Source of the DNA: Lachnospiraceae bacterium
GTDB lineage: Bacteria; Bacillota; Clostridia; Lachnospirales; Lachnospiraceae
Assembly: GCA_017416465.1 (NCBI GenBank)
Contig: JAFQCK010000081.1
Span: 1-52,508, forward strand
DNA length: 52,508 nucleotides
Direction of reading: 5' to 3'
Shown here: positions 1 through 7,226 of the stretch, one piece after another
Numbering within the stretch: the stretch's first letter is position 1
Layout of the letters: each line of letters starts with the position of its first letter
The notes under the pieces: model-generated
Seen by the model: the letters and a program-made list of their open reading frames with translations, nothing else
Database searches by the model: none
Told to the model about the DNA's origin: nothing
Position numbers and translations under genes: made by a program

Positions 1-393
1 GCAGAGAAGCTTGGCGTATCCAATAAGACTATTTCTAAATGGGAAACGGGCAAATGTATGCCTGACTATTCCATTATAAAAAGTTTGTGTGAAGAACTTG
101 AAGTTACAGTGGCAGAACTGATGGATGGTGAGATGTCAGAAGAAAAAAGTGTTCGTACTTATGATGATGAACAAATTTTAGATTTGCTAAGAAGAACACA
201 AGAGCTGGAAAAACAAAAAAATTTGTTATATGGAATTATACTTATTGTAATGGGTATTGCATTACAGGCTCTTTCATATGCATTTGAGGGTTCAAATTTT
301 AAAGATTTTATTTCAGGCTTACTATTGGGATTGTCAATTGCAGAAATGCTGGTTGGAGTTTATGTTGTTGGAAAATCATTGGCAGGAAGATAA
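1..393 (+). CDS. XRE-family transcriptional regulator, 5' truncated by the window edge
   Basis: The reading frame is open from base 1, so the N-terminus lies outside the window. The first 20 visible residues (AEKLGVSNKTISKWETGKC) are the second half of a classic Xre/Cro helix-turn-helix, including the recognition helix and the typical WE.G motif. About 40 residues of acidic linker follow. The C-terminal part has two hydrophobic stretches, roughly the last 65-45 and 35-15 residues, so this looks like a membrane-associated HTH protein. The target is unknown. It sits at the edge of a region that also carries a recombinase and a tRNA remnant, so it may belong to an integrated element. The HTH call is firm; the role is not. 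Confidence 0.8.
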   Translation, partial: AEKLGVSNKTISKWETGKCMPDYSIIKSLCEELEVTVAELMDGEMSEEKSVRTYDDEQILDLLRRTQELEKQKNLLYGIILIVMGIALQALSYAFEGSNFKDFISGLLLGLSIAEMLVGVYVVGKSLAGR

Positions 394-615
394 ATTTCAG
401 TTTGTATAATAGTATAATTATTTAAAATATTATAGCTAACGCAATTTTATAAGTAAAAGTGATGATAATGGGGGATTAAAGGACATAATGATGAAAAAAT
501 AGGAATTTATAATAGATATATTTTTTAAATGTATTATGAAATTATTATTGTTAAAATAGTTATAAAAATTTAATTATAAATAATATGAATTGTAATAGGT
601 AGATAACGATAATGT

Positions 616-858
616 ATGAAACATCAGAAAGAAATAGAGCAATATAAATATTATGAAATACTATCGTCTTTTACTGATAATGAAAAAATGATTATAAAGA
701 CCATTAATGTACTTGAAAGAAATGAACTTGATTCGAGAGAAAAACTTATTACTGTTACAAGGAAAGAACTGTTAAAGTATTGGAATTGTGGGGAAGTAAT
801 GACAGAATTAATAATGCAACTATCTGAATTTTTACAAGATAATAAAGAAAACTATTAG
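616..858 (+). CDS. Small protein resembling the RNA polymerase alpha-subunit C-terminal domain
   Basis: This 80-aa protein is not a family I can name. Residues 25-72 align without gaps to the helix-hairpin-helix alpha-CTD of bacterial RpoA: a TINVLERNEL segment where RpoA has SYNCLKRAGI, then a T..ELLKYWNCG segment where RpoA has T.EDMMKVRNLG, then an amphipathic last helix. The alpha-CTD binds DNA UP elements and activators. A free-standing copy could bind DNA or compete for activators, but this is inference. The ribosome-binding site upstream is weak (GGTAG), which lowers confidence in translation. The neighbours are an XRE regulator and recombinase-associated genes, which suggests an accessory origin. 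Confidence 0.55.
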   Translation: MKHQKEIEQYKYYEILSSFTDNEKMIIKTINVLERNELDSREKLITVTRKELLKYWNCGEVMTELIMQLSEFLQDNKENY

Positions 859-902
859 TAAAATAATGCAATACTTTATAGTAAAAATTGCATATTATAT
901 AA

Positions 903-1016
903 ATGCCGGACCATGATGTGGTGGGACTATCTCCGGAGGAACATAAAGGAACACAGAAAAAAAATTTTATTACTCTTAAAGTGATAATGTTATTCTCGTT
1001 TTCTTCAATAACATAA
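903..1016 (+). other. Short ORF or structured-RNA candidate in a GC-rich island
   Basis: The stretch 903-955 is visibly richer in G and C than its AT-rich surroundings. It can be read as a 37-codon ORF starting MPDHDVVGLSPEEHKG, but no ribosome-binding site is visible and the C-terminal half turns hydrophobic and low in information. Alternatively it may be RNA: CCGGA (906-910) can pair with TCCGG (932-936), enclosing a possible CCA/TGG pair, and an intrinsic terminator follows at 1030-1060. It could also be a remnant of a decayed gene. I cannot decide between these. Confidence 0.35.
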
Positions 1017-1029
1017 TATAGATATGAAT

Positions 1030-1060
1030 ACCAGAGCCTTAATTGGCTCTGGTTATTTTT
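1030..1060 (+). terminator. Intrinsic terminator
   Basis: A 9-bp perfect stem (ACCAGAGCC with GGCTCTGGT) closes a 6-nt loop and is followed by TATTTTT. It ends whatever transcript covers the GC-rich island at 903-1016. Confidence 0.8.
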
Positions 1061-1084
1061 ATGCAAAAAAGGAGGTGAAATTTT

Positions 1085-1105
1085 ATGTTATCAAATATAA
1101 ATTAA
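1085..1105 (+). other. Six-codon ORF behind a strong Shine-Dalgarno (possible leader peptide or gene remnant)
   Basis: A near-ideal ribosome-binding site, AGGAGGTGA at 1070-1078, precedes ATG TTA TCA AAT ATA AAT TAA. The strength of the site is out of proportion to a six-residue product. It may be a leader peptide for the DUF5688 gene 95 bases downstream, or the start of a gene truncated by a stop mutation or deletion. Bases 1106-1188 show no further recognisable coding sequence. Confidence 0.3.
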
Positions 1106-1200
1106 TAGTTTGTTCAAGTGAGCAATTTATAAAGCAAAGAATGAAGGTATGTAAAAAAGAGTATAAGATGTACAAAATTATGAATAGGAGAAGATGAATT

Positions 1201-2115
1201 ATGAGTTACGAGAAATTTAGAGATTTATTTATTGAAAAGATTAAAGAAAGAGTTGGAGATAATATTAAAGTGAAAACAAATACAGTTACTAAGAATAATG
1301 GAAAACTTAAAGAAGGATTAATTGTAGAAACAGGAAATACATTGTTACCAATGATTTATCTTGATGAACTGTATGAAAAATATAACCAGAATGGAATTAT
1401 GGAAGAAATACTTGAGACAGTTATTTCATTAATTAATGGTAACCCAAATAATATAAAAGAAAGAGTAGAAATTCTTATAAATGGAGATTGGGATAAAATA
1501 AAAGATACTATTGAGGTGTGTGTGATTAATAAAGAATGGAATAAGGATAAATTAGAAAATATTCCACATATAGAATATTTGGATTTAGCTTTAGTGTTCA
1601 GAGTTGTTATATACAGAGAAGAAGATAGTTCTATGAGTTGTCTGATGACAAATAGTTTATTGAATAAGTTGCAAATTGATATAGAAGAATTTAAAAACGA
1701 GGCATTATCGAGATTAAATTCTTCTTATTATTATATTCAAACACTTACAGGCGTTATTAAAGAATGTATGCAATCAGAGGATGAAGAAGAAATGTTTGAT
1801 AGTATTATTGAAAATAGTGTTTGTGATGTGCCACTTTATGTTCTTACTAATAAGCAAAGATTAAATGGTGCAGCCGGTATAGCAAGAGTTGATATTATTA
1901 ATAAATTTGCAAATGAGATGGAAGATGATTTGTATATATTACCTAGTTCACTGCATGAACTGTTATTATTGCCTGCAAAAGAGAATTGTTCTGTTGATGA
2001 ATTAAGAGAAATGGTAAGAAGTGTTAATGAAAGTGAAGTAGATAAAGAAGATTGGTTATCAGATAATATTTATTTCTTTAATAGAGAACGTGGAAGTTTG
2101 GAGATAGCAGTATGA
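1201..2115 (+). CDS. DUF5688 family protein
   Basis: This 304-aa protein resembles the DUF5688 family, which I know from Lachnospiraceae genomes, often near mobile elements. Visible family-like features are an N-terminal basic segment followed by a GNTLLPMIYLDELYE stretch, a central mostly helical region, and a conserved-looking C-terminal part around ILPSSLHELLLLP (residues 255-267) with an acidic tail ending DNIYFFNRERGSLEIAV. There is no signal peptide or membrane segment, so it is probably cytoplasmic. AGGAG lies 8-12 bases before the ATG. The stop overlaps the start of the recombinase gene (ATGA), implying translational coupling. Molecular function is unknown. Confidence 0.8.
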   Translation: MSYEKFRDLFIEKIKERVGDNIKVKTNTVTKNNGKLKEGLIVETGNTLLPMIYLDELYEKYNQNGIMEEILETVISLINGNPNNIKERVEILINGDWDKIKDTIEVCVINKEWNKDKLENIPHIEYLDLALVFRVVIYREEDSSMSCLMTNSLLNKLQIDIEEFKNEALSRLNSSYYYIQTLTGVIKECMQSEDEEEMFDSIIENSVCDVPLYVLTNKQRLNGAAGIARVDIINKFANEMEDDLYILPSSLHELLLLPAKENCSVDELREMVRSVNESEVDKEDWLSDNIYFFNRERGSLEIAV

Positions 2116-2735
2116 TAAAAGGTAGAGTATATGGATATGCAAGGGTAAGTAGTAAGAATCAGCACTTGGACAGGCAGATAGAAGCATTGAAAAAATATGT
2201 GCCTGAAGAAAACATATTAACGGATAAAGCTAGTGGCAAGGATTTGGATAGACCGGCATATCAAGCATTAAAAAGTGCATTAGGATTACGTAAAGGGGAT
2301 ATATTAATAATTACATCATTAGATAGGCTTAGCAGAAATAAAAATAATATAAGACAGGAACTGCAATGGTTTAGTGATAATAAGATAAGATTAAAGATAT
2401 TAGATTTACCAACTACATTAGTAGAAGTAACAGATGGACACGAATGGATTGTTGATATGATTAATAATATTCTCATTGAGGTACTGTCATCAATGGCTGA
2501 ACAGGAAAGATTGACAATTAGAAAGCGTCAAAGAGAAGGGATTGAAGCAGCAAAATTAAAAGGAAAGCATATGGGTAGACCAAGAATGGTCATGCCAGAA
2601 AGCTTTCCTTTTGTTTATCGAGAATGGAAAAGTGGATGTATAACAGCTAAGGGTGCAATGAAGAAATTGAATTTATCAAGTACAAGTTTTTATCGAATGG
2701 TAAAAAAGTATGAAAGTATATCAAAAGGTAATTGA
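2112..2735 (+). CDS. Serine recombinase, resolvase/invertase family
   Basis: A 207-aa small serine recombinase. The N-terminal catalytic domain (residues 1-140) begins VYGYARVSSKNQHLDRQ, with the nucleophilic serine in the ARVS motif, followed by LDRPAYQAL and a TSLDRLSRN segment with conserved arginines. A long helix (MAEQERLTIRKRQREGI, about 130-147) leads to a short C-terminal DNA-binding helix-turn-helix (about 165-200). Members cut and rejoin DNA at short dyad sites, for resolution, inversion or transposition. It overlaps the DUF5688 stop by 4 nt. A 16-bp perfect inverted repeat lies 31 bases after its stop and is a candidate site, though this is not proven. The protein looks intact. Confidence 0.92.
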   Translation: MIKGRVYGYARVSSKNQHLDRQIEALKKYVPEENILTDKASGKDLDRPAYQALKSALGLRKGDILIITSLDRLSRNKNNIRQELQWFSDNKIRLKILDLPTTLVEVTDGHEWIVDMINNILIEVLSSMAEQERLTIRKRQREGIEAAKLKGKHMGRPRMVMPESFPFVYREWKSGCITAKGAMKKLNLSSTSFYRMVKKYESISKGN

Positions 2736-2765
2736 TATTTGGTATATGTATCAAAATTTAAAATA

Positions 2766-2815
2766 TACCTTTAGGAAGAGTAAACTGATATTGTTATAAA
2801 CTCTTCCTAAAGGTA
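2766..2815. repeat. Perfect 16-bp inverted repeat downstream of the recombinase gene
   Basis: Arms 2766-2781 (TACCTTTAGGAAGAGT) and 2800-2815 are exact reverse complements around an 18-nt spacer. The right arm is followed by CAGGTTTTGG, not a T-run, so this is a poor terminator. A related fragment, CTAAAGGGTAC, recurs near 2878. It could be a recombinase or protein-binding site, or an RNA hairpin. Confidence 0.75.
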
Positions 2816-2843
2816 CAGGTTTTGGAAAAATATTCTTGATTTA

Positions 2844-2872
2844 TTGACAAGGGGGCTTTTCCAAATTATAAT
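2844..2872 (+). promoter_or_regulatory. Consensus sigma-A promoter with no obvious gene downstream
   Basis: TTGACA (2844-2849), a 17-bp spacer and TATAAT (2867-2872) match the vegetative consensus exactly. No open reading frame with a ribosome-binding site follows for more than 500 bases. The transcript would run through the direct repeat at 2937-2958 and the tRNA-Leu fragment to the terminator at 3113-3164. Confidence 0.7.
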
Positions 2873-2936
2873 ATCACTAAAGGGTACAAGAAAAATATAA
2901 CACATATATTTTAATATTTGATTGTGTTTATTATTA

Positions 2937-2958
2937 TGACATCAACCTTGACATCAAC
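2937..2958. repeat. Direct repeat of TGACATCAAC with 12-bp period
   Basis: TGACATCAAC occurs at 2937-2946 and again at 2949-2958. The near one-helical-turn spacing is typical of cooperative protein-binding sites such as those of integrases or regulators. It lies between the orphan promoter and the tRNA remnant. No binding protein can be assigned. Confidence 0.5.
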
Positions 2959-3059
2959 GAGAGAATAAAATAATGGAAATATTGATATATAATGTGTTTG
3001 TTTGCAAAATAAAAGAGATAAAGAAGTATAAAAGATAGAGTAATCGAACTAAGTTGTAA

Positions 3060-3107
3060 CTTAGGATCTAGTGGGAGACCGTGCAAGTTCGATTCCTGTC
3101 ACCCGCA
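3060..3107 (+). other. tRNA-Leu(UAG) 3'-half fragment, probable attachment-site remnant
   Basis: The 48 bases read as the 3' half of a leucine tRNA. They start in the anticodon loop (CTTAGGA, anticodon TAG), continue with the 3' anticodon stem TCTAG, a variable arm, a T-loop TTCGATT and the 3' acceptor strand CACCCGC with discriminator A. Bases before 3060 show no D-arm and no matching GCGGGTG 5' acceptor strand, so the 5' half is absent. The T-stem has one mismatch (GCAAG against CCTGT), consistent with loss of selection. Such 3' halves are what tRNA-targeting integrative elements leave at one end. The tRNA identity rests on reading by eye. Confidence 0.65.
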
Positions 3108-3112
3108 TTTTG

Positions 3113-3164
3113 AAAGAAGAAAAAGGTAAAGTATTCAGTGCTTTCAGTCTCTTTCTTCTTTTTT
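3113..3164 (+). terminator. Terminator following the tRNA fragment
   Basis: An A/G-rich arm (AAAGAAGAAAAAGG) can pair with TCTCTTTCTTCTTTTTTT across about 20 bases and ends in a T-run. It is likely the native terminator that accompanied the tRNA 3' end. Bases 3165-3330 hold no gene or strong signal that I can see. Confidence 0.55.
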
Positions 3165-3330
3165 TGTTTGTAGAAAAAGATAGGATAAAGCAGAAATAGC
3201 TTTTTAAAATACAAAAGAGAACTTATGGAAGAAAAATAAATAATGAGTTATACTACTTATATAAAGTAAATAAGAGCGGTTTTTATGCATAATATCCAGG
3301 TAATAATTTGAAATTAAAAAGTACATTCAA

Positions 3331-3359
3331 TTGACTTTGTTGAAGTGTAGTTTTATAAT
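3331..3359 (+). promoter_or_regulatory. Sigma-A promoter for the zinc-ribbon gene pair
   Basis: TTGACT (3331-3336), 17-bp spacer, TATAAT (3354-3359), about 70 bases upstream of the first zinc-ribbon gene. Confidence 0.65.
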
Positions 3360-3427
3360 ATAAGGACTTAAGAAGGAAATTTATTTATACAGAAAAGTAT
3401 AAAATACAAGTGGAGGAAAAGGAGATT

Positions 3428-4222
3428 ATGAAAGAATGTGTTAATTGTGGTACTCAGTTAAATGATGATGAGTACTATTGCGAGGCATGTGGGAATTTTC
3501 AACCGGATGACAGGTCTTCAGGTGGAATGAATGGAAGTTATTATGAAGCAGAAACTGTAAAACCATTACATAAGCCGGAAGAAAAAATGATTGAGATTGA
3601 TATGGAAGCAGACGAACCAATAGATTCGTTTAATCCGGTGTCAAATAATTCTAATACATATGGTGGATATGCCGGAAATAATTATGATTATGATACTCCG
3701 GTAACCTACAATAATAAGTCAAATAAACCAGTAAAGATTGTATTCGCGGTAGCATTTGTAGTTATACTGTTAATTGCAGGAATTGTTATAAAAGATAAGG
3801 TTATTAAGGATCCGAGAACTGCTGCAGAGTATTATTTGGATTCGATATGTGATATGGATGGCGAGAAGATGTTGGATGCCATGGCTGGAGGCGAGAAGGC
3901 TAGTTCAAAAGAAGTTGAACAGATGGAAGCATTGTGTACTTTGGTAGAAATGTATCTTGAGAAATATGAAATATCTTATACAATTAAAAGTGTAAAAGAG
4001 TTATCGGATTCTGAAGAAGATGTTTTTTGGAATACTGTAAAAGAAAATGAGGTATTTACAACTAAGAATAAAGTTAAGAAAATGGCAGTTTGCAAGGTTA
4101 ATGTTAAGGTAAAAGATAAAGAAACTTTTATATCGCAAGAAACAAATAATGAACTTTATGTTGGTACATATAAAGGCAAATGGAAGGTAGTTGGAGTGAA
4201 AACATCTGATAATTTGAAATAA
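3428..4222 (+). CDS. Zinc-ribbon membrane protein with extracytoplasmic domain (paralogue 1)
   Basis: A 264-aa protein with three parts. An N-terminal zinc ribbon has cysteines at 4, 7, 18 and 21 (CVNC and CEAC). A low-complexity N/S/Y-rich linker follows, then one transmembrane helix at about 103-121. The C-terminal outside domain of about 140 residues ends in GKWKVVGVKTS, a motif common in small NTF2-like or DUF4878-like secreted domains. The predicted topology is zinc ribbon inside, C-domain outside. An upstream in-frame GTG at 3410 was rejected because AAGGAG sits correctly before the ATG at 3428 and the paralogue starts the same way. Transcribed with the paralogue 44 bases downstream. 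Function is unknown. Confidence 0.8.
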   Translation: MKECVNCGTQLNDDEYYCEACGNFQPDDRSSGGMNGSYYEAETVKPLHKPEEKMIEIDMEADEPIDSFNPVSNNSNTYGGYAGNNYDYDTPVTYNNKSNKPVKIVFAVAFVVILLIAGIVIKDKVIKDPRTAAEYYLDSICDMDGEKMLDAMAGGEKASSKEVEQMEALCTLVEMYLEKYEISYTIKSVKELSDSEEDVFWNTVKENEVFTTKNKVKKMAVCKVNVKVKDKETFISQETNNELYVGTYKGKWKVVGVKTSDNLK

Positions 4223-4266
4223 TACAACAATATTTGTAGATAGTAAAATAAAAGGAGAAGCAATAT

Positions 4267-5073
4267 ATGAAGTCATGTATTAATTGTGGTATAGAACTTA
4301 GAGATGATGAATATTTTTGTGGTGGTTGTGGCTCGTATCAGCCTGATGGGCGTTCTCTTGATATAGTGAAAAATGATGTTCAAGAGGAAGCTAAGATAAA
4401 AGGTAGAAATATATATGAAAGAGGTTCTTTCAGACCTGAAGAAAAAAGCTATGAAATGGATATGTCTATGGATGAAGCGGTAGATACGTTTAGTAATAAG
4501 CCTGTTAAAAACGAAGCGTATAAGCCATTAGCGGTAAATGATGATTTAGTGAATAAATCGAAAAAGAACAGAAGAACAAAGAGTCATATGGGTACACTTG
4601 GTAAAGTTATCTGTGTTATTGCTATAATAGTGTTGTTCTTTTGGGCAAAAGACAGATTTTTAGAATCGTCGGAGAAAATTGCTGAAGGTTTCTTAGGTGA
4701 TTTATGCGAGATGAAATCTGATAAAATATTGGATTATTGTTATGATGGAAAAGAAGAAACAGAGGAAGCAAAAGAACTTAAAATATATTTATCGGAGATA
4801 AAAAAGTTCGAAGCACAGTATAATCTATCATATAAGATTAATAGTAATAAGGAATTGTCAAGCTTAGAAAAAAAGGAATTTTGGAAAAATTTATCATCAG
4901 AAACAATGTTTATTGATGAAGAAAATGATGACTTAAAAGAATTTACTGTATACAATGTGGCAATAACAAGTAATGATTTAAGCTCGGGTGAGACAGAGAA
5001 TTTAACTGTTGAGTTATATGTTGGCAAAGTAAAAGGTAAATGGAAAGTAATCGGGATAGACGAAAAAGAGTAA
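4267..5073 (+). CDS. Zinc-ribbon membrane protein with extracytoplasmic domain (paralogue 2)
   Basis: A 268-aa protein and clear paralogue of the gene before it. Shared features are an N-terminal zinc ribbon (C4, C7, C18, C21), an acidic EKSYEMDMSMDEAVDTF segment matching the EKMIEIDMEADEPIDSF of its neighbour, a transmembrane helix at about 110-127, and a C-terminal domain ending KGKWKVIGIDEKE. Sequence identity is limited outside the ribbon and the last strand, so the duplication is old. AAAGGAG precedes the ATG. A terminator follows at 5100-5144, so the two genes form one short operon. It may sense or scaffold at the membrane, but nothing in the sequence defines a ligand. Confidence 0.8.
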   Translation: MKSCINCGIELRDDEYFCGGCGSYQPDGRSLDIVKNDVQEEAKIKGRNIYERGSFRPEEKSYEMDMSMDEAVDTFSNKPVKNEAYKPLAVNDDLVNKSKKNRRTKSHMGTLGKVICVIAIIVLFFWAKDRFLESSEKIAEGFLGDLCEMKSDKILDYCYDGKEETEEAKELKIYLSEIKKFEAQYNLSYKINSNKELSSLEKKEFWKNLSSETMFIDEENDDLKEFTVYNVAITSNDLSSGETENLTVELYVGKVKGKWKVIGIDEKE

Positions 5074-5099
5074 GAATTAATATTTTATTATGATTTTTT

Positions 5100-5144
5100 A
5101 AGGATTTGCAGATTATTTATTAAACATTTGTAAATCCTTTTTTG
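5100..5144 (+). terminator. Intrinsic terminator of the zinc-ribbon operon
   Basis: AAGGATTTGCAGA (5100-5112) pairs with TTTGTAAATCCTT from about 5127, followed by a run of T. Confidence 0.7.
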
Positions 5145-5245
5145 TTAATATTTACAAGTTTATTTTGTATAATAATTGTTTTATAATTGTATATATTAAT
5201 TAGCTGTTTACAAAACAAATTTATTAATAAAAAAGGAATGGTGGA

Positions 5246-7219
5246 ATGAATAACAAAAGAATTAAAAAATGGCTGTTAAAAGTAGTAGCAATGTTATTGG
5301 TAATCTTTATAGTATCAACATACTTTGATGTGTATGAAGTACAAGCGTCAAACTCCGATAATATATATAATGGCGTGGATTATTCTGCTGTGTATAATAA
5401 GGATTATTATTATAATCATAATCCGGATTTAAAGAGAGCATTTGGATATAATTCAAAGCTACTTCTACAGCATTTTGTACAAGCGGGAATGCGTGAAGGC
5501 AGGCAGGCAAAGGAAACCTTTGATGTAAGATATTATAGGGATAAATATCCGGATTTAAAAAATGCTTATGGTAGTGATTATACAAAATATTTTTATCATT
5601 TTATGACAAATGGTGTAAAGGAAAGAAGAATTGGTTATTCTTATACAAAGTATGAGGGAATAGATTATTCTTTGGTATTCAATAAAGATTATTATTTGAA
5701 TAAATATCCTGATATCAAAAGAGCTTATGGTGATAATCCGATAGAACTTCTTAAACACTTTATTCGTTCGGGAATGAATGAAGGAAGACAGGGAATAGCT
5801 AATTTCAGTATGCAATATTACAGGGACAAGTACATAGATTTAAAAAGAGCATTTGGTAATAATAACAAAGCATATTATATGCATTATATAAGTGCAGGAA
5901 AAAGAGAAGGAAGAAGAGGTTGTTCTGAAAATAGTTATAATGGTGTTGATTACTCATTAGTGTATGATATGAATTATTATTATAATAACAATCCTGATGT
6001 CAGAAAAGCATTTGGAAAAGATGCAGATAAGTTGATTCAGCATTTTGTACAGGCAGGAATGAATGAAGGCAGACGAGCAAAAGAAACTTTTGACGTAAAA
6101 TATTATAAAGCGACATACATTGATTTAAGAAGAGCTTATGGTAATAAAACCAAGGAGTATTATTTGCATTATATGAGGTCGGGGCATAAAGAAGGCAGAC
6201 AGACAATTTCTGATTCATATTATAACGGAACAGATTACTCATTAGTATATGATAAAGAGTACTATTTGAATAAATATCCTGATTTGCAAAAAGCCATAGG
6301 TAATAATTCTCAAGCTTTAATTAAGCATTTTGTGCGAACAGGAATGAGTGAAGGAAGACAGGCTAGTATTAATTTTGATGTTAATTTTTATAAGAAAATG
6401 TACCCTGAACTTAAGAATTATTGTGGCATAGATAATAAAAATTATTATATGCACTATATGAATGCCGGTTATAAGCAAGGATATAAAGGCACTTCAGAGC
6501 TTATATTAAATGGTTGGCAGGAGAAAGATGGGAAAAAATATTATTATGTTAATGATAAAGCATATACCGGATGGAATATGATTGATAGCAGAAAATATTA
6601 TTTTGATAAAACCGGTGCATTAAAGAGTAAGATAGGGATAGATGTAAGTAAATATCAGGGGAAAATTGATTGGCAAAAAGTTAAGAATGATGGTATAGAA
6701 TATGCGATAATTCGTATTGGATATGGAGATGATTTGAAGGAACAAGATGATCCAACGGCTGTTTATAATATGCAGGAATGTGAAAGGCTTGGTATACCGT
6801 ATGGAGTATATATTTATTCGTATGCATTGACAGAAGCGCAGATTGACAGTGAAGTAGCACATGTAATGAGAATGATTAAAGGTTTCAATCCGAAACTGGG
6901 TATTTTCTTTGATATGGAGGATAAGTCCTTAATTAATAATCTTACAAAAGCTGAACTTAATTCATTTGCATATAGATTTTTAAATCAGATTAAAAATAAA
7001 GGTTATATTCCATGGTTATATTCTAATAAATATTGGCTTACGACCTATCTTACAAGTTCCAAATTACAGGAATTTCCGTTGTGGATAGCTAATTATGATT
7101 TAGATGATAAGGATTCACCGGATTATGATAAGCCATATAAGATGTGGCAGTATACAAGTAAGGGTAGTGTGAATGGGATTGTTGGAAATGTAGATATGAA
7201 TGTGTTATTGATAGAATAA
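5246..7219 (+). CDS. Secreted GH25 muramidase with four tandem 95-residue repeat modules
   Basis: A 657-aa exported cell-wall enzyme. It has a signal peptide (hydrophobic core about 10-27, likely cleaved after VQA near residue 34). Four modules of about 95 residues start near 41, 135, 231 and 325. Each has two half-repeats, one of the form NGVDYSLVYNKDYY..NPDL..AFG.....HF...GM.EGRQ, the other FDV.YY...Y.DL..AYG...YY.HY...G.KEGR. Near 421-460 a glucan/choline-binding-like repeat appears (NGWQEKDGKKYYYV). From about 462 to the end is a glycoside hydrolase family 25 lysozyme domain with GIDVSKYQGKIDW, a FFDMED acidic motif near 555 and WQYTS near the C-terminus. GH25 enzymes cut the MurNAc-GlcNAc bond of peptidoglycan. 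Monocistronic, with a terminator after the stop. Confidence 0.92.
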   Translation: MNNKRIKKWLLKVVAMLLVIFIVSTYFDVYEVQASNSDNIYNGVDYSAVYNKDYYYNHNPDLKRAFGYNSKLLLQHFVQAGMREGRQAKETFDVRYYRDKYPDLKNAYGSDYTKYFYHFMTNGVKERRIGYSYTKYEGIDYSLVFNKDYYLNKYPDIKRAYGDNPIELLKHFIRSGMNEGRQGIANFSMQYYRDKYIDLKRAFGNNNKAYYMHYISAGKREGRRGCSENSYNGVDYSLVYDMNYYYNNNPDVRKAFGKDADKLIQHFVQAGMNEGRRAKETFDVKYYKATYIDLRRAYGNKTKEYYLHYMRSGHKEGRQTISDSYYNGTDYSLVYDKEYYLNKYPDLQKAIGNNSQALIKHFVRTGMSEGRQASINFDVNFYKKMYPELKNYCGIDNKNYYMHYMNAGYKQGYKGTSELILNGWQEKDGKKYYYVNDKAYTGWNMIDSRKYYFDKTGALKSKIGIDVSKYQGKIDWQKVKNDGIEYAIIRIGYGDDLKEQDDPTAVYNMQECERLGIPYGVYIYSYALTEAQIDSEVAHVMRMIKGFNPKLGIFFDMEDKSLINNLTKAELNSFAYRFLNQIKNKGYIPWLYSNKYWLTTYLTSSKLQEFPLWIANYDLDDKDSPDYDKPYKMWQYTSKGSVNGIVGNVDMNVLLIE

Positions 7220-7226
7220 AAAAAAT

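Noticed and set aside
755-1066. Minus-strand frame of 103 codons across 755-1066
   Set aside because: It spans the plus-strand terminator and the end of the alpha-CTD-like gene, has an implausible hydrophobic composition and no ribosome-binding site.
3010-3060. A complete tRNA including the CTAAG-TTGTAA-CTTAG hairpin as its anticodon arm
   Set aside because: The loop has six rather than seven bases, and no D-arm or matching acceptor strand lies upstream. The bases after 3060 fit a leucine 3' half better.
2112-3107. The serine recombinase as the enzyme that used the tRNA-Leu site
   Set aside because: Small serine recombinases of this type are not known to integrate into tRNA genes. The scar more likely came from a tyrosine integrase outside the window.
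3410-3427. GTG start for the first zinc-ribbon gene
   Set aside because: Using it would bury the Shine-Dalgarno inside the coding sequence; the paralogue and the zinc ribbon support ATG 3428.
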